64,000 nt of DNA from Oscillospiraceae bacterium (GCA_015068655.1 SVKC01000001.1:22022-86021), one strand, 5' to 3'. Shown: positions 9,963 through 19,281, numbered from the stretch's first letter. A program made the numbers and translations. Notes: generated by a model not told the origin, from the letters alone.

Positions 9963-11087
9963 TTATCGTCTTTTCTTCATTCTGTACTCCTTTGGAGTCA
10001 TTCCTGTATCCTTTTTCAAAATGGAATAAAAATACGGCAAATTTCTCATTCCTACTCTCTCTGCAATTTCGTGTGCAGTCATATCTGTTCTAACAAGCAA
10101 ATCCTTTGCCATATCAATACGTTTTTGGAGAATATATGTGCTTATGTTCTCGCCCATGTGCCACTTGAAAAGCCTTGACAGCCAAGAGGTTGAAACAAAG
10201 CACTCCTTTGCCACCATTTCGAGACTCAAAGGCTCGGAAAGATTGTTTTCTATAAAGTTAACTGCATTGGTAACAACTGCATTCTCTGCTTTGAACGTAC
10301 CTTCCGACACCGCAACTTTTTCCGTCTTGTAATACTCTTCGAGCATTCCGATATTATCAAACTGTCTCACGTTCTTGATTTCTATGTCCATCCCAAGACA
10401 ATCCTTCACGCTTGCGATATACTCTTCTGTCCAATTCTCCGCTATTTCTTCCCGGGAAAAAATCAACACCTCATACGCAACACCAATGTTTCCAAGAATA
10501 CAAAACTTCACTTTTTTGTATATGAGTGAGAAAATACTGTACAAGGCACGAAGAAGCTTTTCAGAAGCAATCGTGTCGCAAATATTCAGTTCAAAAAGGA
10601 AGAAGCTGCAGTCATCAAAATCATACATTTCACTACTTATACACTTTCCTGCAAGACCGTTGAAATAACCCTTGTAAATAGACGTCTCAGCAAAATTGTT
10701 CTTCACCTTCTCAACGTCAAGGTATTCCCTGATTTCCGCAAATTCCTGTTTGAGCTGTTTTATGGTAAGAGGCTTGTTCAGATAAAAACGTACATTGTAA
10801 CGCATTCCTTCTTTTGCATAATCAATCTCGTTGAATGCACTCAGGAAAACAATCATCACCGATGACCAGTTTTCATATATATACCGACTCAGCTCAATAC
10901 CGCTCATATCTGGCATTGATATATCAGTTACAACCATATCAACCTGATTTTTCTCTAAAAAGGAAATAGCATCTTTTCCCGAATAAAAGCTTCCTACACA
11001 TTCAAAGCCCAATTCTTCCCACTTTATTAATTCACGAAATCCGTCTGCTATTGCCCTTTCATCATCAACCAAAATAAATTTATACAT
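9963..11087 (-). CDS. Response regulator with AraC-type DNA-binding domain, YesN-like
   Basis: From the ATG at 11087 the product is 374 residues. It has a receiver domain with acidic pair DD (9-10) and phospho-acceptor Asp55 in VVTDISMPD, a middle region without a recognised fold, and a C-terminal AraC double helix-turn-helix (about 275-374, ending GMTPKEYRMKK). An upstream in-frame TTG at 11156 would add 23 unlikely residues and sits inside the -35 of the promoter, so 11087 is preferred; GGTGGGA precedes it by about 5 bases. With the kinase downstream it forms a two-component pair. It lies between the two operons that share an operator, which makes it a candidate regulator of both. Confidence 0.92.
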   Translation of the reverse strand: MYKFILVDDERAIADGFRELIKWEELGFECVGSFYSGKDAISFLEKNQVDMVVTDISMPDMSGIELSRYIYENWSSVMIVFLSAFNEIDYAKEGMRYNVRFYLNKPLTIKQLKQEFAEIREYLDVEKVKNNFAETSIYKGYFNGLAGKCISSEMYDFDDCSFFLFELNICDTIASEKLLRALYSIFSLIYKKVKFCILGNIGVAYEVLIFSREEIAENWTEEYIASVKDCLGMDIEIKNVRQFDNIGMLEEYYKTEKVAVSEGTFKAENAVVTNAVNFIENNLSEPLSLEMVAKECFVSTSWLSRLFKWHMGENISTYILQKRIDMAKDLLVRTDMTAHEIAERVGMRNLPYFYSILKKDTGMTPKEYRMKKRR

Positions 11088-11127
11088 TATTATCCCACCA
11101 ATGTCCTGTTCTTTTCTGCACAGTGTC

Positions 11128-11156
11128 ATTTTATAATAATCATATTCTAAAAACAA
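11128..11156 (-). promoter_or_regulatory. Promoter of the response regulator/kinase operon
   Basis: On the minus strand TTGTTT (11151-11156), a 17-base spacer and TAAAAT (11128-11133) form a sigma-A type promoter about 40 bases before the regulator ATG. Unlike the neighbouring operons it has no palindrome, so the regulator pair is probably not under the same operator. Confidence 0.6.
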
Positions 11157-11207
11157 TATGCTTTCTTGTCTTTATTCTTCCTTATAGTTGCTGTTTTAAA
11201 CTGTATA

Positions 11208-13475
11208 TTAGATAATTACGTCCGTCTCTTTGCCATCAAAGGAAATGAACTTCTTTTCATTTTTTGTAATCGTAATATTATAAGTCTTTCCCCTGAAAAC
11301 TCTCGTAACCTTTGCAGGAAGCATCTCCTTTGGCAAGCACGGGTCAATTTCAAGTCCGTCCCACTTTGCACGGATACCGAGCATATACTGGGTTACAGCA
11401 ACATACATCCAAGCCGCAGTTCCCGTAAGCCATGATACATTTGCAAGACCGAACTTGTCACTTTCAGGCCCAAAAATGTTTGAACAATAAACATAAGGCT
11501 CTGCCTTGTATCTCCACTCTCCCGCCTGTGCTTGTGCAACCATAGGGAGAAGCTGATGATAATACTTGTACGCATTTTCGGGGCGTTTAAGCAAGCACTC
11601 TGCAATTACAGCCCATGTGTTTGCATGGCAGAACACACTTCCGTTTTCTCCACAGCCCTTGTTGTACATAGTCAGGTTGCCGTCTTTTGTTGGATAGTCG
11701 GTTGTCATTGAGGGATGTATTTTCTTGATTCCCAAATCGGTATCAAGATACTTTTTCACATTATCCATTGCCTGGGTGCCGTTGTCACCCATTCCCGAAA
11801 TAACAGACCAGCTTTGAGTATTGAGCCAGATTTTTGCTTGAGGTTCTTTTTCGCTGCCGATAAATGTACCTTCATCTGTAATACATCTTCTGTACCATTC
11901 GCCATCCCATGCAATTTCGTTTACGAGTTTTTTTTGCTGTTCATATGTTTCAAGATATTTGCTGCCGTCCTCACCTTTAAGGTCAGCTATTTCCGCAATC
12001 TGTCTGAGAACAGTTCCAAACTGCATACTTGTCCAAATGCTTTCGCCCTTGCCCTCACGGCATACCTTGTAGAGCATATCGTTCCAGTCCGATGAAAGCA
12101 TAAGGGGAAATCCGCATTCACCTAGGTTTGCAAGACAGAAATCTATTGACTTCTTTATGTGTTCCCATACAGTTGCACTTCCTCCGTCATAAAATTCCAC
12201 AACCTCATCAAGATAGTCAAGCTTTCCTTCTTCAATCACTATATGATAGCAAGCCATAACAAGCCACAAATGATTGTCACTGTGGATTCTTGTAACAGGC
12301 TCCCACCCTTCGGTAGGGAAGCAATAGTGATTACAATGTCCGTCATTATACTGCTGAGTAAATAAAAGATTTAACTTGTCCTTTGCACGTCTCAAATCAA
12401 ATGGTACCATTGCAAGGATGTCCTGCGCCGTATCCCTCACACCCACACCACGGAATGTTCCCGTTGCATAATATGAGATATTTCTCGAAAACTGGAAGTT
12501 TCGTTCCGCCTGATAAGGATTCCATATATTTATCATTGTTTCTGCATCCTTATCGGGAATTTTGCATTGGAATTTGCTTAAATGAGCATCCCATTTTTCT
12601 GCGAGACCTTTGAATGATTTTTCAACAAAATCAGTCTTTCTGCAGTTTTCAACACTTTTCCTTATGTCCTCTTCGGTCATTGCTGTACCGAGGAAGATAT
12701 TAACTTCTTTTTCTTCGTTTGCTTTGAGTTCAATTTCAAGCTGAAGTGCAAAGCAAGGGTCACCGCCGTACATGGTTGACTTTGAGCAATTTCCCAATTC
12801 TACTCTCTGTGGATTTTCCTCACTTCTGTATGCACCCACAAACTCGTCCCTATCGCAATCAAATGCCGTAACCGGAACATTTGCCGCAAAATAAACAAGA
12901 GGTGTTTCATCGGGCTTTGGCTGTGTTTCAACTCCGTATTTATACACCAGAACATCTTCCATGTTATAGCAGGAAAGCTGATGCTTGTTATAGCACTGCC
13001 ATTGAAGTTCACGCATAAACTCCATCATTCCAAGCTCAACATACGGAAACAGCGTTATATGTTTGTCGCTATCCGATTTCAGCTTTAAATTCCATATAAG
13101 TGCGTTTTCATATTCACCCACAAAGTATGTGGCAGTTACCGATACGCCCTTTCGCTCTGCCTCAAAGCGAGTATATCCCATACCATGAGTTGACTGCCAT
13201 TTTTCAGGCTTTGTCTTGCAGGGCTCGTTTGTGGGACACCAGTATTCACCACCGTCCTTTATGTAGGTATAAAATCCGCTTCTGTCTGTGGGAACATGAA
13301 AGAATTTATAATGGTTTATTCTCCATATCTGCGGAGATTTATAAAATGCAACACCGCCCCCTGCCTGCGACATCATTGTGTGGAATGTGCCGTTTGACAG
13401 ATAATTCATCCACGGGGTTGGTGTGTTGTATTTTTTAAATGTTATTTCTCGTTTTTGGTTGTTAAAGCTATACAT
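11208..13475 (-). CDS. GH94 glycoside phosphorylase (cellobiose/chitobiose phosphorylase family)
   Basis: The 755-residue cytoplasmic enzyme begins with the typical YNTPTPWMNYLSNG segment and has the GH94 beta-sandwich plus (alpha/alpha)6 barrel layout. FRGVGVRDTAQD (about 342-352) contains the Arg/Asp pair that binds the glycosyl group, and SSDWND (about 461-466) is the region with the general acid. GH94 enzymes cleave beta-linked disaccharides with phosphate to give a sugar-1-phosphate, saving ATP. The aglycone specificity cannot be told from motifs. It follows the GH3 gene by 11 bases behind AAGGAG. Import plus phosphorolysis fits the neighbouring transporter. Confidence 0.9.
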   Translation of the reverse strand: MYSFNNQKREITFKKYNTPTPWMNYLSNGTFHTMMSQAGGGVAFYKSPQIWRINHYKFFHVPTDRSGFYTYIKDGGEYWCPTNEPCKTKPEKWQSTHGMGYTRFEAERKGVSVTATYFVGEYENALIWNLKLKSDSDKHITLFPYVELGMMEFMRELQWQCYNKHQLSCYNMEDVLVYKYGVETQPKPDETPLVYFAANVPVTAFDCDRDEFVGAYRSEENPQRVELGNCSKSTMYGGDPCFALQLEIELKANEEKEVNIFLGTAMTEEDIRKSVENCRKTDFVEKSFKGLAEKWDAHLSKFQCKIPDKDAETMINIWNPYQAERNFQFSRNISYYATGTFRGVGVRDTAQDILAMVPFDLRRAKDKLNLLFTQQYNDGHCNHYCFPTEGWEPVTRIHSDNHLWLVMACYHIVIEEGKLDYLDEVVEFYDGGSATVWEHIKKSIDFCLANLGECGFPLMLSSDWNDMLYKVCREGKGESIWTSMQFGTVLRQIAEIADLKGEDGSKYLETYEQQKKLVNEIAWDGEWYRRCITDEGTFIGSEKEPQAKIWLNTQSWSVISGMGDNGTQAMDNVKKYLDTDLGIKKIHPSMTTDYPTKDGNLTMYNKGCGENGSVFCHANTWAVIAECLLKRPENAYKYYHQLLPMVAQAQAGEWRYKAEPYVYCSNIFGPESDKFGLANVSWLTGTAAWMYVAVTQYMLGIRAKWDGLEIDPCLPKEMLPAKVTRVFRGKTYNITITKNEKKFISFDGKETDVII

Positions 13476-13486
13476 AGCAGAACTCC

Positions 13487-15034
13487 TTATATTTTTGTAA
13501 GAACAGGCTTTCCTTCAAATTTCATATCCCCCAAAAGCCCGTCAACAAGCAGTTTCACAGTTTCAGGTGTTGGCTGACAGTTCATTTCTATAAACGTTGG
13601 GTCTTCTGGGAAGTAATCAACCGCAAAGTATGGCGAGCCGTAATTCACAATTACTTTCTTATCCTTGTCAAACAAATGGGATGCCCAGATAAGCATATGA
13701 GGAACGCTCCACTGTGCAACAAAGAAGGCGTTAACATTAAATATCACAAGGTCATACTCCGCCTGAAGCTTATCTATATCCGCCTGCCAACATACTCTTG
13801 ATGGTACGTCATAAATATCACGTTTGACCTCCGTCTCTATTCCTCTGCTTTCAAGTTCTTTCCGAAGCAGCTCCGAAGAGAAATTATCCTCGTCTGTCAC
13901 ATCAACAACAAGAACCTTCTTGTACTTTTCTTTGCTTATTGGAATAATGCTCTTTTCGTTTCGCAAAAGACACATTCCGTTCTTTGCAATATCAAGCAAA
14001 GTCTTGTCAACATATTCAGCATCAGGCTTGTCAAATTTCTTTTCTTCAAGCGCCTTATTACGGAAGTTTTCCATTTTTTCAATTCTTTCAAGGGCATCAT
14101 CAAGACGGCTCATAGGTATCTCACCACTCAAAAGCTGCTTTTCTATTTCCTCTGCGGCTTCAACAGGCGGCCACAAAAGCAAATCCGCCCCTGCCTTGAA
14201 TGACTGAACAGTTTCAGCAACCAAATCACCCGTTGCCATTCCACCCATAATGAGAGCATCTGTAACCACAGCCCCTTCAAAGCCAAGGTCATTTTTCAAC
14301 AAATCGGTTGTAAGCTTTTTGGAAAAAGTTGCGATTGGGTAATAGCCATCTGTAAACTCATCATCATAGGATTTCAGGGATATATGGGTTGTCATAACCG
14401 ACATAACGCCTTCCTTGAACATTTCCTTGTATGTATAGCCATAGGTCTCCATCCACTCATCAAAAGGCAGATTATTAGCACCCGGAGCCATATGCATATT
14501 CACAAAATACGTTCCAAGTCCCGGAAAGTGCTTAACCGTTGAGCATACACCCTGATCCTGAATACCTCTCACCACCTGACGGTATATCTCGCCAATAACT
14601 TTGGGGTCATCACTGATTGCTGTAAGGTACATAAGGTGGTCAAAGCACATATCAATGCTCGGGCTGAGCACCCAGTCTATTCCCTTGTCGTTCATCTGCA
14701 TACCAATACATTTGCCCCAATTGTATGCATCCTCAAGGCTTTTGGAACCTCCCAAAGAGGATTGTGGATAAATATTCACCTTCTGCCCTCTCACAAATGC
14801 TCCGTCTGCACACACAAGAAGCTTCTTTTTGGATGCTTTTTTGCATTTGTTCAAGGTTTCAAAATCGAACTGTGTTCCAATCTCCAAACCATTTTCGTCC
14901 TTAAGAACATTTGCCTCACCATAATATAATCCACCTACGGGATAATTCTCAAAGAACTTTTCAGGACCTCCGTGTGTGTTTATCTCACGAATTGTCACGA
15001 TAAAAGTCTTCAAAATTTTTTCTCTTAATGTCAT
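13487..15034 (-). CDS. GH3 family glycosidase (beta-N-acetylglucosaminidase/beta-glucosidase type)
   Basis: The 515-residue enzyme shows the GH3 barrel signature KHFPGLGT (about 168-175) and the nucleophile region GAVVTDALIMGG with Asp about 259. In NagZ-type enzymes the first motif continues to a His-Asp dyad. Here the sequence runs KHFPGLGTYFVNMH, so the dyad is altered. A C-terminal alpha/beta-sandwich-like domain follows (about 340-515). There is no signal peptide, so the enzyme acts inside the cell. It is first in an operon with the GH94 phosphorylase and has a strong promoter with palindrome directly upstream. Confidence 0.88.
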   Translation of the reverse strand: MTLREKILKTFIVTIREINTHGGPEKFFENYPVGGLYYGEANVLKDENGLEIGTQFDFETLNKCKKASKKKLLVCADGAFVRGQKVNIYPQSSLGGSKSLEDAYNWGKCIGMQMNDKGIDWVLSPSIDMCFDHLMYLTAISDDPKVIGEIYRQVVRGIQDQGVCSTVKHFPGLGTYFVNMHMAPGANNLPFDEWMETYGYTYKEMFKEGVMSVMTTHISLKSYDDEFTDGYYPIATFSKKLTTDLLKNDLGFEGAVVTDALIMGGMATGDLVAETVQSFKAGADLLLWPPVEAAEEIEKQLLSGEIPMSRLDDALERIEKMENFRNKALEEKKFDKPDAEYVDKTLLDIAKNGMCLLRNEKSIIPISKEKYKKVLVVDVTDEDNFSSELLRKELESRGIETEVKRDIYDVPSRVCWQADIDKLQAEYDLVIFNVNAFFVAQWSVPHMLIWASHLFDKDKKVIVNYGSPYFAVDYFPEDPTFIEMNCQPTPETVKLLVDGLLGDMKFEGKPVLTKI

Positions 15035-15066
15035 AATAACCCGCCTTATTATTTAAATTATGTATT

Positions 15067-15122
15067 ATTATACCAAAAAACGGACAACTCAACAATGTGT
15101 TGAGTTGTCCGCAAATTATAAT
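15067..15122 (-). promoter_or_regulatory. Promoter and perfect operator palindrome of the GH3-GH94 operon
   Basis: On the minus strand TTGTTG (15090-15095), a 17-base spacer and TATAAT (15067-15072) make a strong promoter. A perfect inverted repeat covers 15081-15111, with 14-base arms (CGGACAACTCAACA) and a 3-base centre, overlapping the -35. An ATTATAA block lies upstream (15115-15121). This is the twin of the element at 8252-8308. The stem is followed on the minus strand by six T, so it may also act as a terminator for the symporter gene upstream. Confidence 0.75.
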
Positions 15123-15140
15123 TTGTTGTCTTTTCACCAT

Positions 15141-15236
15141 TTAAATCCCGACTTCAACGGTTGCATAACCATTGTAATTGTCCAATATCCTTACGTTATG
15201 CAGCAAATATTGCAACTCATATGCTCCTTCCTCATA
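15141..15236 (-). pseudogene. Possible 3' remnant of a lost gene
   Basis: Between the symporter stop and the GH3 promoter, the minus strand has a start-less open frame ending in TAA at 15141-15143. It reads YELQYLLHNVRILDNY then NGYATVEVGI, which looks more like protein than random translation. There is no start codon in frame after the symporter stop. I cannot assign a family. It may be the tail of a deleted gene or chance. Confidence 0.3.
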
Positions 15237-15241
15237 TTCTG

Positions 15242-17008
15242 CTATATAGCATATTTTTCTTTGTATGTCTGATACATTTCCTCAAATGAATGGTCGTGAC
15301 TTTCTTTGACATTTTTGAGGTATTCATGAGTTTCAAATGAATCAAGTGAAATCTCAATAATACACACAGCAATATTTGAACAATGGTCTGAAACTCTCTC
15401 GTAATTGGTAAGAAGGTCTGAAAGAATGAACCCCAGCTCCATTGTGCAGTCACCCTGTTTGAGCCGTGAGATGTGGTTTGCTTTGATTTTGCGCTTCAAA
15501 CGGTCAATAACCTGTTCAAGCGGTTCAACCTTTGCGGCAATAGAAATATCCTCTTCTGTGAGTGCCGATGTAGCAAGCTCAAGAATTTCAGCTGATGCCT
15601 CTGTAATAATTTTTATATCCTTTTGTGCCTGAGTTGAGAAGGATATGCCCTTGTCGTGCATTTCCTGTGCAACCTCTGCAATATTCACAGCATGGTCTGA
15701 AATTCTTTCAATATCTCCAATACAATGAAGAAGCTCAGTTACTATTTTACTGTCCTTTGCAGACATATTGTTTGCCGCAATTTTGACAAGATAAGAGCTT
15801 GTTTTGTCCTCGTATTTGTCAACCAGCTTTTCGTGCTCCATAATTTCTTTAAATTTTGCATCGCTGTAATCGGACATCAACTCTGTTGCCGCATTAAATG
15901 AATAAGCGGAGAGCTTCGCCATATCACAAACAAGCTCACGACACTTTTCAACAGCAAACGACGGAATATTAAGAAATCTTTCATCCAATGTGTCAAAGGT
16001 ATTGTTTTTCTTTTCGTCCTTCTTTGCGCCTCTTATGGTGCTGATTGCGAGCTTTTCAATAAGAGCACAGAAGGGCATAAGAATTATTGTAGAAATTATA
16101 TTAAAAACTGTATGAGTTATTGCAATCGAGAAGAAAGACGCATCGGATAACATAAAGTTCACAATTGGCTTTATTCCGAAATAATACAGCAGATAATATA
16201 TAGCAGTAACCACTATTACACCTATCATTTTTATATAGAGACAGGATGCAGCAACACGCTTGGCTTCAGTATTTCCGCTTATAGCCGAAATTATCGGAGT
16301 AATCGTGGTACCGATGTTCATTCCCAAAAGAACAGGCAACGCAACTGCGTGCTGGATAGAGATTGAGCCTACAAGCACCTGCAAAATACCAACAGACGCA
16401 GATGAGCTCTGAATTATTGCCGTAAAGATTGTACCAACAATGATTCCCATAAGAGGATTTGAGAACATAACAAGCAAGTTTTTGAAGCGTTCGTTGTCCT
16501 TGAAGGTTTCCGCAGCATCACTCATAGCCTCCATACCGAAAATCAGTACCGAAAACCCAAGAAGAATTGTCGCAATGTTTCGCTTTGAATCGCTTTTGGT
16601 GGTCATAGTAATAATCACACCAATGGCAGCAAGAACAGGTGTAAAATTCTCCGGTTTCAGAAGATTGATGAACGCAGCCCCCTCAATATCCTTGAGTGCG
16701 AGAAGCCACGCCGTAACTGTTGTGCCTATGTTGGCACCCATAATAATACTGATTGTCTGACCCAGATTCATTATACCCGAGTTTACAAAGCCTACAAGCA
16801 TAACCGTCGTCGCAGATGAGCTTTGAATAACAGCCGTAACAACAAATCCCAGAAGCAGCCCTGTCCATCTGTTTGACGTAAGCCGTGCCAAAATAGATTC
16901 AAGCTTGCCGCCCGCCAGCTTTTTCAGACCGTCACCCATAAGATCCATACCAAACAGAAACAGCGCCAATCCGCCTATCAGCCCCAAAATTACAAAAACC
17001 ATATCCAT
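15242..17008 (-). CDS. Na+/phosphate (Na/Pi) cotransporter family protein with PhoU-like tail
   Basis: The 588-residue protein has two copies of the Na/Pi cotransporter repeat, with QSSSATTVMLVGFV (first half) and QSSSASVGILQVL (second half), each in a block of membrane helices. After about residue 330 there is a soluble helical PhoU-like region (about 360-580, GDIERISDHAVNIAE and NYERVSDHCSNIA). This is the NptA/YjbB layout for sodium-driven phosphate movement. The ATG at 17008 has AGGAGA 8 bases upstream. An upstream TTG at 17089 would add 27 unlikely residues. Possible operator at 17068-17091. Confidence 0.9.
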   Translation of the reverse strand: MDMVFVILGLIGGLALFLFGMDLMGDGLKKLAGGKLESILARLTSNRWTGLLLGFVVTAVIQSSSATTVMLVGFVNSGIMNLGQTISIIMGANIGTTVTAWLLALKDIEGAAFINLLKPENFTPVLAAIGVIITMTTKSDSKRNIATILLGFSVLIFGMEAMSDAAETFKDNERFKNLLVMFSNPLMGIIVGTIFTAIIQSSSASVGILQVLVGSISIQHAVALPVLLGMNIGTTITPIISAISGNTEAKRVAASCLYIKMIGVIVVTAIYYLLYYFGIKPIVNFMLSDASFFSIAITHTVFNIISTIILMPFCALIEKLAISTIRGAKKDEKKNNTFDTLDERFLNIPSFAVEKCRELVCDMAKLSAYSFNAATELMSDYSDAKFKEIMEHEKLVDKYEDKTSSYLVKIAANNMSAKDSKIVTELLHCIGDIERISDHAVNIAEVAQEMHDKGISFSTQAQKDIKIITEASAEILELATSALTEEDISIAAKVEPLEQVIDRLKRKIKANHISRLKQGDCTMELGFILSDLLTNYERVSDHCSNIAVCIIEISLDSFETHEYLKNVKESHDHSFEEMYQTYKEKYAI

Positions 17009-17067
17009 AATTACCGCTCTCCTTATCTCCGTGATAATAATCTTTGGATAAAATATTGTTTTGGACA

Positions 17068-17091
17068 TTGTGAAAATGCAACTTTTCACAA
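17068..17091. promoter_or_regulatory. Inverted repeat upstream of the Na/Pi symporter (possible operator)
   Basis: A perfect inverted repeat has 9-base arms TTGTGAAAA / TTTTCACAA around a 6-base centre. It lies 60-83 bases before the symporter ATG, where a promoter should be. The TTGTGA/TCACAA ends resemble Rex and CRP half sites, but the spacing (12 bases between the 6-base ends) fits neither, so the regulator is unknown. Confidence 0.45.
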
Positions 17092-17184
17092 ATATATGTT
17101 ATCACAAAGTTTTGAAAAAATAAAGACTTTTTGTTGAATTTTTGTTTTTTTGTTAAAACTGACCATTCAGATTGTTGTTTTTCC

Positions 17185-17213
17185 TTGACTGAAATGAGCC
17201 GTTGGGGTATAAT
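17185..17213 (+). promoter_or_regulatory. Sigma-A promoter of the M42 peptidase operon
   Basis: TTGACT (17185-17190), exactly 17 bases, then TATAAT (17208-17213), 33 bases before the first M42 start codon. It is near-consensus and divergent from the symporter gene. Confidence 0.8.
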
Positions 17214-17246
17214 ATACAATATATTACGCTAAAAGGAATTTGATTT

Positions 17247-18275
17247 ATGAGTATTCTGGAAACAACAAAGGAACTGCTGAAATACCCCGGTATTTCAGGT
17301 TTTGAAAAAGATTTTTCTCTCACACTTTGTGAAAAGCTGAAAAAATACTGTCCCGATGCATCGGTTTCAAAAACGAACTGCGTTCTGGGAAATATTTATT
17401 CAGAAAATTCGGATGCACCCACAGTTATGCTTGAGGCACATCTTGACCGTATCGGTCTTATTGTTTCATCCGTTGACGAAAACGGATTTGTAGGCTTTGA
17501 TACAGTGGGCGGTGTTGACGAACGTATTCTTCCCGGTGCAGAGGTATGGATTCTCGGACAGGAAAAGGTTCTCGGCATTATTGGCGCAAAACCACCCCAT
17601 ATTACCGACAAGGACGAAGCAAAGAAAGGTATCAGCGCATCTAATATGCTTATTGATACAGGTCTAGGAGAAAAGGCAACAGAGATTATTAGAGTAGGCG
17701 ACCCCATTTTGCTTGACTCAAAGCTATGTGAGCTAATCGGAGGAAAAATTTCTTCAGCGGCTCTGGATAATCGTGTGTCCATTGCCGCAATTTTTGAAGT
17801 ATTGGAAGAACTGAACGAAAAAATACTTCCGGTGAACCTATCCGTTGCCTTCACAAGCGGTGAGGAATCAGGGCTTCTCGGTGCATATACGGTTGCAGGC
17901 GAAAATGCACCCGACCTTGCGGTGGTGCTGGACGTAACTTATGGAAGAACACCCGATGCTGACGGATGCGAAACCTTTCCTCTCGGCAGCGGTGCAGCAA
18001 TCCTCCGAGGACCCAATGTCCATTATGATTATACAAAAAAACTTATGTCTGTCGCAAAGAAAAATAGTATTCCCTTTGAAATTGAGGTAGCTCCTCGAAG
18101 CTCAGGCACAACCGCCTGGGCAATACAGACTTCAGGAAACGGTGTTCCTTGCGTTATCATTTCAATTCCCCTCAGGTATATGCATACAACAGTTGAAACG
18201 GTGGATTTGCTTGATGTTCAGTGTGTTTGCAGACTTTTGAAGGAAATTATCTGCGGAGGTGAGGTCATTGCTTAA
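17247..18275 (+). CDS. M42 family metallo-aminopeptidase (first of three)
   Basis: The 342-residue enzyme has the full M42 dinuclear metal set. There is a His/Asp in MLEAHLDRIG, the bridging Asp in ALDNRVS, the catalytic and metal Glu pair in TSGEESGLLGA, an Asp in VLDVTYG, and the last His in YMHT. The family forms dodecameric tetrahedral (TET) aminopeptidases that finish peptide breakdown in the cytoplasm. The start codon follows AAAGGA. The next M42 gene overlaps its end by 8 bases. Catalytic-pocket differences from the second paralogue (LDN versus IDD) suggest different substrate preference. Confidence 0.93.
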   Translation: MSILETTKELLKYPGISGFEKDFSLTLCEKLKKYCPDASVSKTNCVLGNIYSENSDAPTVMLEAHLDRIGLIVSSVDENGFVGFDTVGGVDERILPGAEVWILGQEKVLGIIGAKPPHITDKDEAKKGISASNMLIDTGLGEKATEIIRVGDPILLDSKLCELIGGKISSAALDNRVSIAAIFEVLEELNEKILPVNLSVAFTSGEESGLLGAYTVAGENAPDLAVVLDVTYGRTPDADGCETFPLGSGAAILRGPNVHYDYTKKLMSVAKKNSIPFEIEVAPRSSGTTAWAIQTSGNGVPCVIISIPLRYMHTTVETVDLLDVQCVCRLLKEIICGGEVIA

Positions 18276-19281
18276 AAAGCTTACGAATGCTTTCGGGGTT
18301 TCGGGAAACGAAAGAGAAGTACGTGAAATTATTATTGAAGAGCTCAAGGATTGTGATGTCGACCTTTCCGTTGACAGTATGGGAAATCTGGTAGTTTTCA
18401 AGCTTGCCGAAGACAAGTCCGATGCAAAGACAATTCTTTTTGCAGCACATATGGATGAGGTCGGTTTTATTGTAACCGACATTACAGAAGATGGCTATAT
18501 AAAGTTTGAAGCAATCGGAGGTATTGACCCAAAGGTTTTGATTTCAAAAAGAGTGATTATAAATGGTTGCCCCGGTGTTATCGGCTTGAAGCCCATACAT
18601 CTGACAACAAAGGAAGAACGACAGACCACCCCCTCTATCGACGAGTTATTTGCGGACATTGGTGCAAACAGCCGTGAAGAAGCGAAAAAGCTGGTAGAAA
18701 AAGGCGATTATTTCGGTTTTGACAGCGAATACCGAGAATTTGGCAATCAGATAAAGGCAAAAGCTATTGACGACCGTCTCGGCTGTGCAGTTATGATTGA
18801 ATTACTCAGAAAAAAATGGAATGTAAATCTGGTATGTGCCTTCACAGTTCAGGAAGAGGTCGGACTTCGAGGTGCAAAAACTGCTGTCCGCGGAATTAAC
18901 CCCGACTTTGCGGTTGTGCTTGAAGTAACAACCTGCAACGATATGACCGGAGTTCCAAAGCACCTGAGAGTTACGGAAATGGGCAAGGGACCTGCAATTA
19001 CAGTTCTTGATTCTGCTTGCAAAACAAACCGTGAAACAGTGGAGCTTTTGTGCAATGCCGCAAAAAAAAGAGGAATTCCATATCAACTCAAAGGATCCAC
19101 GGCCGGCGGAAATGATTCAGGGATAATACATCTTCTCGACGGCGGCATAAAAACAGCTTCGATTTCTGTGCCATGCAGATACTTTCATTCTGCTTCCTGT
19201 GTAGTAAGCAAGAATGACATTGAAAACTGCCGGAAGCTTGCAGAGGGATTTCTTGAAGACTTGGGAAGGAGTGAGAATTAA
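18268..19281 (+). CDS. M42 family metallo-aminopeptidase (second of three)
   Basis: The 337-residue product has AAHMDEVGFIV, AIDDRLG, VQEEVGLRGA and RYFHS, the canonical M42 metal and catalytic residues. The third ligand position reads VLEVTTC, with Glu where Asp is usual. A TTG start at 18268 is chosen because GGAGGTG sits 6 bases upstream. The in-frame GTG at 18259 is inside that ribosome-binding site and is unlikely to be used. It overlaps the first paralogue by 8 bases and the third by 1, so production of all three is coupled. Confidence 0.92.
   Translation: MLKKLTNAFGVSGNEREVREIIIEELKDCDVDLSVDSMGNLVVFKLAEDKSDAKTILFAAHMDEVGFIVTDITEDGYIKFEAIGGIDPKVLISKRVIINGCPGVIGLKPIHLTTKEERQTTPSIDELFADIGANSREEAKKLVEKGDYFGFDSEYREFGNQIKAKAIDDRLGCAVMIELLRKKWNVNLVCAFTVQEEVGLRGAKTAVRGINPDFAVVLEVTTCNDMTGVPKHLRVTEMGKGPAITVLDSACKTNRETVELLCNAAKKRGIPYQLKGSTAGGNDSGIIHLLDGGIKTASISVPCRYFHSASCVVSKNDIENCRKLAEGFLEDLGRSEN

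Noticed and set aside
11088..11156. TTG-start extension of the response regulator
   Set aside because: The TTG falls in the -35 of the promoter and has no ribosome-binding site; the receiver domain starts at the ATG at 11087.
17068..17091. Rex operator
   Set aside because: Arms look similar, but the centre is too long for the usual 18-20 base Rex site.
18259..18267. GTG start of the second M42 gene
   Set aside because: The GTG is part of the GGAGGTG ribosome-binding site; the TTG at 18268 has correct spacing.
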